DNA from: Flavobacteriales bacterium
GTDB taxonomy: Bacteria > Bacteroidota > Bacteroidia > Flavobacteriales_F > PHOS-HE28
Direction of reading: 5' to 3'
NCBI GenBank assembly: GCA_020437805.1
Contig: JAGQVV010000016.1
Coordinates: 1 to 35,442 of the forward strand
Length of the DNA stretch: 35,442 bases
Program-made: the position numbers and the translations under genes
The notes under the pieces: generated by a model
Told to the model about the DNA's origin: nothing
Databases searched by the model: none
The model's input: only the letters and a program-made list of their open reading frames with translations
Shown here: positions 8,675 through 16,800 of the stretch, piece by piece
Layout of the letters: the number at the start of each line of letters is the position of its first letter
Numbering within the stretch: position 1 is the first letter of the stretch

Positions 8675-9055
8675 ATGGCACAAGTATCCATCACCGGAAC
8701 CATCAAGCAGATCGGCAAGATCCAGGACGTGAGCGACAAGTTCCGCAAGCGCGAACTCATCATCACGGAGCCCAGTGGGCAGCGCTCGCAGTACATTCCT
8801 GTTGAATTCACGCAGGACCGTTGCGGGTTGTTGGACGGTTTCAAGGACGGTGAGGAAGTGACCGTTACCTGCTTCGTGAACGGTCGGGAATGGACCGGTC
8901 GTGATGGGGTCACCAAGTATTTCCTGAGCCTCGCAGGCAACCGGATCGAACGAACAGGGGCCGAGGCCGCTCCTGCCGGCGTACGCTCCGTACCAGCCCC
9001 TACCGCAGCTGATATGCCAGCCGTAGGTGGTGATGAGGACGACTTGCCGTTCTGA
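8675..9055 (+). CDS. DUF3127 domain-containing protein with SSB-like acidic C-terminal tip
   Basis: A 126-residue soluble protein. Residues 1-90 match the Bacteroidota DUF3127 family: ITGTIKQIGKIQDVSDKFRK, then ELIITEP, QYIPVEFTQDRC and EEVTVTCFVNGREW. The strand pattern suggests an OB-like fold. A low-complexity linker rich in Ala, Pro and Val (about 95-117) leads to the end DEDDLPF. Linker plus acidic DD-hydrophobic-PF tip is the layout of bacterial single-stranded-DNA-binding protein, whose DDIPF tail recruits repair and replication enzymes. This suggests, but does not prove, a role in DNA or RNA metabolism. It lies 45 bp downstream of the flavin reductase-like gene on the same strand. Confidence 0.88.
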   Translation: MAQVSITGTIKQIGKIQDVSDKFRKRELIITEPSGQRSQYIPVEFTQDRCGLLDGFKDGEEVTVTCFVNGREWTGRDGVTKYFLSLAGNRIERTGAEAAPAGVRSVPAPTAADMPAVGGDEDDLPF

Positions 9056-9061
9056 CCTTGT

Positions 9062-10207
9062 TCAACTGATCCTACGCCCCTTCCATCGCGGCCGCACCAC
9101 CAACGCCAGCAGTGCGATGAGCGGTGAATAGATGCAGAACGCGAGGTAGGCGAATGCGGAGATCGGCCAAGCGTTGGAGAGGCCGAGGAATGAGCGCACC
9201 TGACGAACGAGCATCAGCACGGGCACAAGCCAAAGGATCCACGAAAGGGCAAGAAGGCTGATCATTTCCGGGCCGAAACCCTTGGGGAGATCAAGGAGCC
9301 GAATGGTACAGGTCCTCCACACCAGCAGCCAGGGCAGGATCACGCCCCACAAGCCGACCCATGGCCCGAGGCCGCGCACGCTGCGCATCTTACCCGCCCA
9401 TCGCAGACGTTGCGCCAGGAAGCCTTTACAGGTCCGCTCAGCTTGAACCACCACGGTCACCCTCGGATCCATCAGGCACCCGATCCGCCTGCCCGCTTCA
9501 CGCATGCGTTGGACCAGGAACACATCGTCACCGCTGGCAAGCTTGTCTCCCTTGAATTCCCCTACCGCTCCGAAGGCGCTCTTCCTGAACGCCATGTTCG
9601 CTCCATTGGCCAACATCGGCCTTCCCAAGAGTGCTTCGCCTGCAGCCATACCAAGCAGTCCGGCCTGCTCCTCTTCCTGTAACCGCCCCAGCGCTCCTAC
9701 GCCGGCCATGGTATGCACGGGCAGGATCAGAAGGTCCGATCCCTCCGCTTCCATGTGCTCCATGATCAAGGTTGTCCGCTTCCGTCCACAGCGCGCATCC
9801 GCATCGGTCAGTACCACGAATTCACCTGAAGCCACGTTCACTCCAGTGGTGATCGCCGCTTTCTTCCCTTCCCCGACGTTCCTGCAAAGGTGAAGTTGCG
9901 GCCATGTGCGTTGCATCGACCGAACGATATCCCCCGTTCCGTCCGAACTTGCGTCATCCACAACGATCACCTCGATCAGTTCCTTCGGCCAGTCCTGCGC
10001 ATGTAGATCCTGCAACAAGGGCACCAGCGTGGCTTCAGCGTTCCGCGATGCCACAACGTGGCTCACTCGACCATTGCGGCTTTCGCTCACCGATCTGTTC
10101 ATGGGCTCGGTCGCGGAACGGATGCGCTCGGTCCATGACCCCAGAACAAGGGCGAATAACAGGCATCCGACGAACACGGCCAGAATGGAAAGTGCCACCG
10201 CGCTCAT
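9062..10207 (-). CDS. family 2 glycosyltransferase, membrane-anchored
   Basis: A 381-residue GT-A-fold glycosyltransferase of the processive/cellulose-synthase-like type. An N-terminal membrane helix (residues 3-24) precedes the catalytic domain. VVDDASSDGTG at 82-92 holds the nucleotide-sugar aspartates, TDADA at 134-138 is the DxD metal-binding motif, GDD at 226-228 is the acceptor-site aspartate region, and QRLRW at 266-270 is the QxxRW motif. Two or three helices follow (WVGLWGVILPWLLVW, ISLLALSWILWLVPVLML, ISAFAYLAFCIYSPLIALLA). It probably transfers sugars to a lipid or polysaccharide at the inner membrane. Its start overlaps the stop of the flippase-like gene by 4 bases, which implies translational coupling. 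Confidence 0.9.
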   Translation of the reverse strand: MSAVALSILAVFVGCLLFALVLGSWTERIRSATEPMNRSVSESRNGRVSHVVASRNAEATLVPLLQDLHAQDWPKELIEVIVVDDASSDGTGDIVRSMQRTWPQLHLCRNVGEGKKAAITTGVNVASGEFVVLTDADARCGRKRTTLIMEHMEAEGSDLLILPVHTMAGVGALGRLQEEEQAGLLGMAAGEALLGRPMLANGANMAFRKSAFGAVGEFKGDKLASGDDVFLVQRMREAGRRIGCLMDPRVTVVVQAERTCKGFLAQRLRWAGKMRSVRGLGPWVGLWGVILPWLLVWRTCTIRLLDLPKGFGPEMISLLALSWILWLVPVLMLVRQVRSFLGLSNAWPISAFAYLAFCIYSPLIALLALVVRPRWKGRRIS

Positions 10208-11181
10208 CCTGAAGCTCTAGTGCGGATGCGGGCCAAGAGCAGGATGACACTACCGACGCAGGCCGGAAAGGCCACGTTGATCGTCCACAAACAAGTGGTG
10301 GCCAACAATACCGCGCTATCGGCGCCTCCCAGTGGACCGAAGACCGCGACGGCGACGGAGCCGCGGACACCGAGCTCAGTGAGCATGACCGTTGGGATCA
10401 ACGTCGCGATCAGGTACATCATCGGAACCCCAAGTAACGCTGCGGTGATCGGAACGCCACCATCGAAAGCCGACAAAAGAATGACGAACTGCCCGGTGAA
10501 CACGAAATAGCGTAACCCGCTGAGGAGCAATACCGCGACCAACGCGTGATCCTTGTGGGAGCCCAGGACGCTGGATGCTCGCTCCAGCCTGCTCAGGAAA
10601 GGCAGATGCATCAATAGTTGCCGCAGCAAGGCCGGGTGCAGATAGAACAGCAACGCGACCAAGGCGCTAAGGGCCGTAAGCGAAACGATGACCCACGTGA
10701 GCCAACCTCCTGGCCAAGGCAACGGGTGACCCGAGACCACGAGGCCCATCATGCCCAGACCTCCGAGGACCAAGGTCACCACGAACTGGGCGATACTGCC
10801 CAACGCGGTCGCAAAGCCTCCCCGGACCCTGTTCTCAGGCTTCAGGAACAGCACCCGCCCTATGAGCTCGCCTGTCCGGTTCACGCTCACCAGGCCCACG
10901 CTCGTGCCCGCGATCGTGGCAACGAAGCTCCGAAGTGGCCTCACGCTCTCCACAGGGCGGATCAGCACGCGCCATTTCGCTGCCTCGATACCCCAGTTCA
11001 GCATCATCAACGCGAAAACGCCCATGAACAATGGGGTGAGGTCCGAACGTGAAAGCAGTTCCTCAATGACTCCAGCAGTGAGAATACCTTTAGGGCCTTG
11101 GAACCTGGATACCAGGAAGGCGCACGCCAACAGGAAGATCCCCCAGCGGAACACAATGAGCAAGACGCGACCTACTGACAT
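10204..11181 (-). CDS. LPG synthase TM-region (UPF0104/flippase-like) membrane protein
   Basis: A 325-residue polytopic membrane protein with about eight hydrophobic segments. GIEAAKWRVLIRP, the GTSVGLVSVNRTGELIGRVL motif and the later LIPTVMLTELGVRGSVAVAVF are characteristic of the lysylphosphatidylglycerol synthase transmembrane-region/UPF0104 family. The soluble aminoacyl-transferase domain of MprF is absent, so this is the flippase-like half only. ATG 11181 fits the first helix; a longer frame to 11331 would run antisense into ruvC. It overlaps the downstream glycosyltransferase by 4 bases, suggesting that the pair makes and moves a glycolipid. The start codon overlaps ruvC's ATG head to head. 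Confidence 0.85.
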   Translation of the reverse strand: MSVGRVLLIVFRWGIFLLACAFLVSRFQGPKGILTAGVIEELLSRSDLTPLFMGVFALMMLNWGIEAAKWRVLIRPVESVRPLRSFVATIAGTSVGLVSVNRTGELIGRVLFLKPENRVRGGFATALGSIAQFVVTLVLGGLGMMGLVVSGHPLPWPGGWLTWVIVSLTALSALVALLFYLHPALLRQLLMHLPFLSRLERASSVLGSHKDHALVAVLLLSGLRYFVFTGQFVILLSAFDGGVPITAALLGVPMMYLIATLIPTVMLTELGVRGSVAVAVFGPLGGADSAVLLATTCLWTINVAFPACVGSVILLLARIRTRASG

Positions 11182-11785
11182 GACACATACCCAAGACGGG
11201 GCTGTGCCCAAAAGTAGGCCTGCTTTGACCGAGCGTATCATACTCGGCATTGACCCTGGGACCACGGTAATGGGCTTCGGAGTGCTTGCTGCGGAAGGGA
11301 GCCGGATCCGCTTGCTGGAGGCTGGTGCCATCCGATTTCCGAGAGGCGATGATCATACGCTGAAGCTTCGCGCCATCTTTCGCGGTACGATGGCCATAAT
11401 CGACCGGCATTTGCCGGATGAATTGGCCATTGAAGCGCAGTTCTTCGGAAAGAACGTCCAAAGCATGCTTAAGCTGGGTCGCGCCCAAGGGGTTGCCATT
11501 GCAGCCGCTCTTCAGCGCGACCTGAGCGTGGTCGAATACGCCCCGAAACGCATCAAACAGAGCGTGACCGGAAATGGGAATGCTGCCAAAGAACAGGTGG
11601 CGGCCATGCTCTTGAGCATCCTTCGGCTTTCGGAATTGCCGGCCAGTACCGATGCAACGGATGCAGTGGCGGTGGCCGTTTGCCATCACTTCGCCAATAC
11701 CGGTCGCGGCGCGCAGGTCACTAGCCGTAAGGGAGGAACGGATTGGGCCGCGTTCGTCCGCAACAACCCGGATCGCACCAGTTGA
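11180..11785 (+). CDS. ruvC: crossover junction endodeoxyribonuclease RuvC
   Basis: RuvC is the Holliday junction resolvase acting with RuvAB. From ATG 11180 the protein has 201 residues. The catalytic acidic residues are visible: Asp25 (ILGIDPGT), Glu85 (LAIEAQFF), and Asp158/Asp161 (TDATDAVAVA), with the E. coli spacing in the last pair. QSMLKLGRAQGV and PKRIKQSVTGNGNAAKEQV are the conserved DNA-binding segments. The first 15 residues are unlike other RuvC proteins, which normally start just before the first strand. TTG 11225 (giving MTERIILGIDPG) or GTG 11204 may therefore be the true start, which would also remove the head-to-head start-codon overlap with the flippase-like gene. The C-terminal ~30 residues are variable. 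Confidence 0.95.
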   Translation: MTHTQDGAVPKSRPALTERIILGIDPGTTVMGFGVLAAEGSRIRLLEAGAIRFPRGDDHTLKLRAIFRGTMAIIDRHLPDELAIEAQFFGKNVQSMLKLGRAQGVAIAAALQRDLSVVEYAPKRIKQSVTGNGNAAKEQVAAMLLSILRLSELPASTDATDAVAVAVCHHFANTGRGAQVTSRKGGTDWAAFVRNNPDRTS

Positions 11786-11786
11786 A

Positions 11787-12176
11787 TCACGCCTGCCGGA
11801 TAAGATCGGCCAAGGCGCTCAACTCCGTTGCGTCCATTTTCAATTTCGCACGACTGAACTCCATGTCGTGCATGCCGTCGATCGGAATGAGGTGTATGTG
11901 CGCGTGTGGCACTTCCAAGCCGATCACCGTAACACCGATGCGTGCGCACGGCACGACCGCTTTGATCTTCCGAGCCACTTCCTTTGCGAAAGGCATGATA
12001 CCACCCAAGGTCCGATCGTCCAGATCGAAGAGTTGATCGACCTCTGTTTTGGGTATCACCAGGGTGTGTCCCGGTTTCAAGGGGTTGATGTCCAAAAAGG
12101 CCAAGTACCGGTCGTCCTCCGCGATCCGATGGCACGGGATCTCGCCCTTGACGATGCGGGTGAAGATGCTGGCCAT
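11787..12176 (-). CDS. HIT family (histidine triad) nucleotide-binding protein
   Basis: A 129-residue histidine-triad hydrolase. The opening MASIFTRIVKGEIPCHRIAE and LDINPLKPGHTLVIPK are typical of the HINT branch, and the active-site triad HAHIHL is at residues 91-96. Proteins of this branch hydrolyse purine nucleoside phosphoramidates or adenylated substrates. The gene follows greA on the same strand with a gap of 2 bases, so the two form one operon; greA-HIT pairing is frequent in Bacteroidota to my knowledge. It converges with ruvC, leaving a single base between the stop codons. Confidence 0.94.
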   Translation of the reverse strand: MASIFTRIVKGEIPCHRIAEDDRYLAFLDINPLKPGHTLVIPKTEVDQLFDLDDRTLGGIMPFAKEVARKIKAVVPCARIGVTVIGLEVPHAHIHLIPIDGMHDMEFSRAKLKMDATELSALADLIRQA

Positions 12177-12178
12177 GG

Positions 12179-12652
12179 CTAACGTGTGATCTCCAAGACC
12201 TTGAACTTGGTGGTCCCAGCCGGGGTGGAAACCTCTGCCACCTCACCTACGGACCGCCCCAACAGCCCTTTGCCGATGGGCGATGACACGCTGATCTTTC
12301 CCGTCTTGATATCCGATTCACTTTCCGCCACCAGTGTAAAGGATCGTTCAACTCCGCTGCCCTCTTGCCTGACCTTCACCGTGGAATGGATATAGGCCTT
12401 GCTCGTGTCCAGTTGTTCGGAGTCGATCACCCGTGCACTGGCCACGATCGCCTCCATTTTGGCAATGCGCGCCTCGAGAAGTCCCTGATCCTCCTTCGCG
12501 GCGTGGTACTCCGCATTCTCGCTAAGGTCACCCTTGTCGCGTGCATCCGCGATCTGCTGGCTGATATGCGGGCGCTCCACGGTACGCAGATGATGCAGTT
12601 CCTCCTGCAGCTTTCGCAGGCCTTCCTCGGTGTAATAGGCTGTCGTGCTCAT
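12179..12652 (-). CDS. greA: transcription elongation factor GreA
   Basis: GreA inserts a coiled coil into the RNA polymerase secondary channel and stimulates cleavage of backtracked RNA. The 157 residues match the family length. The N-terminal coiled coil runs to about residue 75 and includes the tip motif ARDKGDLSENAEYHAAKEDQ, whose acidic residues position the catalytic magnesium. The C-terminal FKBP-like domain has ISVSSPIGKGLLGRSVGE. A promoter-like TACCTTTG box lies about 54 bases upstream, so greA and the following HIT gene have their own unit apart from the PorV-like gene. Confidence 0.96.
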   Translation of the reverse strand: MSTTAYYTEEGLRKLQEELHHLRTVERPHISQQIADARDKGDLSENAEYHAAKEDQGLLEARIAKMEAIVASARVIDSEQLDTSKAYIHSTVKVRQEGSGVERSFTLVAESESDIKTGKISVSSPIGKGLLGRSVGEVAEVSTPAGTTKFKVLEITR

Positions 12653-12679
12653 GGCGTTCGGATAGGTGGTATAGAACGA

Positions 12680-12713
12680 AAGAGGACCCCAAGAGGCCCT
12701 CTTCCCAAAGGTA
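12680..12713 (-). promoter_or_regulatory. greA promoter -7 box and leader hairpin
   Basis: On the minus strand TACCTTTG (12706-12713) matches the Bacteroidota -7 element. A hairpin (AAGAGG/CCTCTT, 12680-12685 and 12698-12703) follows immediately and would lie in the 5' leader of greA. Because it sits 22 bases after the PorV-like stop it could alternatively be that gene's terminator; the sequence does not decide. Confidence 0.4.
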
Positions 12714-12724
12714 ATATGGACGGA

Positions 12725-13780
12725 TCAAAGACTGATGCGCACACCCACACTGTGGATCCCATCGAAGGGGTTCGTGGCACGGTAGGAGTAATCGATCGCA
12801 ATGGCCGATTTCTTTTCCTCACCAAACGGCAGGTCAACGCTCAGTCCCGCAGTGGGTCCGGTATATACCGTGGTACGGTCCTCTTGGCTGGTGATATCCG
12901 CCTCGTACGTGTATCCTCCGCGCAGGTGCACCATCTTCCGGAATGCATATTCCACCCCGATCGCTCCTTGGTCGTTGGTGAAGGAATTGGAAATGAACGT
13001 ACCCGCAAAGCTCACGCGATGCATTTCGTTCACATGCCAATCATAGGATGCACCGATGTTGAGGAGGGAAGGGATCTCGAAATTCGCCGAACGCTGCTCC
13101 AAGGTTAGCTGATCACTACCGTTCACCAAGAAGCCTTGTACGGAAAGGCCATCACCGGAGAAGGCCATCGCTGGTCCCACGTTCTTCAACGCGATGCCGA
13201 AGTGCACGTTGTCCTGCGGACCGGTGACATAGTGGATGCCCGCATCGAAACAAACTCCTGATGTGCGTACGTTGGCGATCGACTCGGACACCATGCGCAC
13301 GAGGAATCCACCGTGGATGCTGTTCGAAAAGCTCTTCGCGTAGGACAATCCGATGTTTGCCATGTTCGGACTGAATGTTCCCAGACCACCGGATGGATCA
13401 TCCACCGTGGTTACCTGCAGATCTCCGAAGCCGATCATGGTGGCTGAAATACCCAAGACACCCGAGGCACCCATCTTCTGACCGAAGCCGATGCTATTGA
13501 TCGTGGTTCCCGAACCACTGAGCCATTGGGTGTTGGCGAACAAGACCTCGGTCTTGTTCACCTGCGCCAACCCGGCGATGTTGCCGAACATGGCCTCCAC
13601 ACCACGCACCGATGCGGAGTTGGCCAAGCCCCAGCCCGAGGAACGTGCCCAAGGATTGATGAGCAATTGTGTGGCACCGGCCGAGCCGGCACGGTCCGGA
13701 TTACCGGCCATGACAGGGCTTGAGGCAAGCGCCAATATCGCTGCCGCCAACATCGCTTTCCGTTCCATCGTTCGCATCAT
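12725..13780 (-). CDS. PorV/PorQ family outer-membrane beta-barrel protein
   Basis: A ~351-residue predicted outer-membrane barrel with a signal peptide (MERKAMLAAAILALASSPVMA). After the cleavage site, GATQLLINPWARSSGWGLANSASVRGVEAMFGNIAGLA is the recognisable opening of PorV/PorQ-type proteins, followed by alternating amphipathic strands and a final strand GIHSVGVRISL. PorV shuttles T9SS cargo from the translocon to the attachment complex. The genome's true PorV is usually elsewhere, and this copy is tied to the large secreted protein and TonB receptor upstream, so it is probably a dedicated paralogue. The start is uncertain among ATG 13780, 13777 and 13768. The gap to the upstream gene is only 29 bases. 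Confidence 0.82.
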   Translation of the reverse strand: MMRTMERKAMLAAAILALASSPVMAGNPDRAGSAGATQLLINPWARSSGWGLANSASVRGVEAMFGNIAGLAQVNKTEVLFANTQWLSGSGTTINSIGFGQKMGASGVLGISATMIGFGDLQVTTVDDPSGGLGTFSPNMANIGLSYAKSFSNSIHGGFLVRMVSESIANVRTSGVCFDAGIHYVTGPQDNVHFGIALKNVGPAMAFSGDGLSVQGFLVNGSDQLTLEQRSANFEIPSLLNIGASYDWHVNEMHRVSFAGTFISNSFTNDQGAIGVEYAFRKMVHLRGGYTYEADITSQEDRTTVYTGPTAGLSVDLPFGEEKKSAIAIDYSYRATNPFDGIHSVGVRISL

Positions 13781-13809
13781 ATCGATTGGTCTTGTGTACC
13801 TGCGTCGGC

Positions 13810-16800
13810 TTAGAAATTCTGTAGGTCTATCGGGCGCAAAGCACCGAACCACTTGATCACTTTTTCACCCACCCCGGGTACTTCCACATGGCAGATGTAC
13901 ACGCCACCGGCGATCGGGATGTTGTTTGCGTTCTTGAGGTCCCAATCCAGATAGGTCAGGGAGTTGTCCTTCTTGAACTTCCGCACCAAGGTGCCGCTGA
14001 CGTTGAAGATCGTAATGGTACAGGACTGGGGCAGGTTGATGAATTTGATCCGGTTGTCCAACCGGGAGGTCTCGTAACCACTGAACGCGTAGTACGGATT
14101 GGGCACCACGTTGATCAGGTCCAGCGCGCTCTTCGCGGTGGAGGCTACGTTGTTCTCCGTGGCAAAGCCGGCCGTACCGAAGGTGTACAATGGCAGTCCA
14201 TTGTTCTGTGTGGGGTCGATGATGGGATCAAGGTCGCCAGGATAGGTGACGTATGGCACATACTTCTTGGTCACGTTCAGCCTGATGCGAACATCGGTAG
14301 CGAGCAATTCCGTACCCTCGATGCCCATCGCACTTCCCACCCAACCGATGCCTCGCAAGACCTTCAGGCGTTGCTGCGATCCGGTGGACTGCAACGTGGT
14401 GTGGATGTAGCGTCCCTCGTCGTAGTACGGAACGCGGTCTGCGTTGTTCAAGACACGTCGGTCGTTCTTGAACACATAGATCCAATGACAACCACCAAAG
14501 TAGGGTTCGCCTTGGTCCGTATACAACTCCGGCGAAGGGTTCCAGATCATGTCGCGACCGATGCCGCCACCCCAGAAGCTGTTCTCACCGAAACCGATGT
14601 TCAAACGCTCGCCAGTGCCGATGTCTATTGCGTAACCCGGGAACCAACCCATACCAGTAGGCTGGGCACCGTCCAAGGTGGCTTCGCTCTCATTGCAGCC
14701 CGGCGTACCGGACTTGCGGCCTTCCTTATCCACACTCGGCGATGCGCGCAATCCCATCCGGAGTGCTCCACCCTCGGAAAGTGCCGAGTTCTGCTCCTGC
14801 TCGAATACCGGCGAACGCGACCACTTGCTCTTATCAGCAGTGATGAACACCTGTACGCTCGGCACATCCTTCAGGGTGCTCAAGGACATGGAGGAGTGCG
14901 GCGTGGCCGCATTGCCTTCGGAAGGTGTTCCGCCTTGGAACTCGGCTTGACCGGCCAAAGGCCAGGGGCACCATGTTCCACCCAGGATGGTCTCATAGGT
15001 CCCATCGGGATCGTAGGTGCGGTCGTTCCAGATCGGGAAGTCCGCACTGGTGTATGTTCCGGAGCGGATCCAGTTCTGTACCACCTCTCCATCCGTATCC
15101 GGGATCCCGGTCAACCAGGCCCGACCGGGATCGGAGAAGACCAAGGAGCCCTCAGCCACAGGTGCGGCATAATCCCCGTTGTACTCGCCTTGCACGATGC
15201 TCACGCTGATGCCCCATTGCGGCAGCAACTGCTCGAATGGCGTGCTGATCGTCTTTTCACTGGACACCTCTTCACCCGTGGTCAGGTTACGGATCACCCA
15301 ATAGGCATCGGTAAGATCGTTCGGTGTGATGCTGTCCATGAACGCCAACTCGAATTCGGCATTCGGGACCTTCAGTGGGTCAACCACCTTGACGTCGATC
15401 GGTCCGGCACCGGTCACGTACGTGATCTCATCCTTCCTGTTGATCCCACTGCTCAGGATCGCGGTCTCCGTTTGCGGGGTCAACTCCGTAACGAGCCCAC
15501 CATTGCCAGTGCCTTCCAAGCGTGTCACCTGCAGACGATCACCATAGTTCGCATTCTGCACCGTGCCATTGGTTTCCGGTGCGGGGGGATGCGGAATACC
15601 CGTGTACTTACGGATCGCACCGAACGCTCCTTTACGACTGGCCACGAACGGGAAGGGCTGGCCTGTAAGCTGCACGGGATCATAATCCTCGAAGTTGTTG
15701 TAACCGTATGCGATCGCCAAGTAGTAGTAGGACTTGAAGTTCACCAAGCGGGGATCGCTCTGGGCGAACTTGTCCTCAAGGACCTGCAACGAACTCACCA
15801 CACCCTCATTGGCACCATTCACCATTTCCGTCGGCACGGGTTGGCCGAGCACATCGCTGTAAGGGTAGTTGATGATCTGTGAGATATCGTCCTCGATATC
15901 CCCTTGATAGACCAGGCGGGCGAGATCGATGTTACCCAGATCGGCCACACTGACCTCGGAGTTCGCCAACTGGTACAACAAATAACCTTGGAAGCGGTAT
16001 TCGCGATCGTAGGGATTGCCATCGGGGTCCAGTTCGGGGATGATCGGATCGAGCTCCACGTAGTCCAATGGTTGTTGCACGCGGTTGTTGCTACCTTGAG
16101 GATTATCGAAATAGATGATCAGCTCGCGGTCAAGCTCTTGGATGGTCAGGTCCGGTGCGTCCGGTCCGTCGAGGATCTTGAAGCAGTTGTCGAACAAGGC
16201 CTGCGCCTTATCATCCGCTATCTTCAGCGTACCCACGCTCGCTGTCGCACCACCATTGGCCGCACGGGAGTAGACCACACCCAAGGTGATGTTGTTGTAC
16301 GCGCCGGGCTCCAAGGTGAACGGACCGGCACTCTGCACGAAACGGCGATCCTGCGGAGCTTGTGTGCTCTCCCTCCAGTCCGGCTGAGGTGCACAGTTGG
16401 TACCCCAACCCACCGGATCACTGTCCCACGGGAACATGTAGCGTGTTTGGATGGCACCCGGGCTTTCGTTGTAGCCCGAACCTCCCCAGGTCATTGGAAG
16501 GTTGTTCTTCCAGACGCTGCGCAGGTAATTATAGAAGTGCGCCGCAGTGGACGGGTCGTTCGTATTGGCTGAACCTTCACGGTTCCAATACAGGAAGGCG
16601 CGCATTCCGAAACGCTCGTTGTCAGGGAAGTCATCACCGTATCCGATACCGATACCCTTGTAAGGGATACCGTTCTCCTGTTGGGCGGTGACACAATCGA
16701 AGACCTCGATGTTCGTTTGTGGGCCAGGGTTATCCACCCCATCCGCATCCTGGTACGGCCCCTCGAAGAAGTCCACACCTATAGCAGGTGGTTGGGCACC

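Noticed and set aside
13888-15882. A 664-codon open frame on the plus strand
   Set aside because: It is fully antisense to the large secreted protein. It lacks any recognisable domain or signal and is explained by the codon bias of a GC-rich genome.
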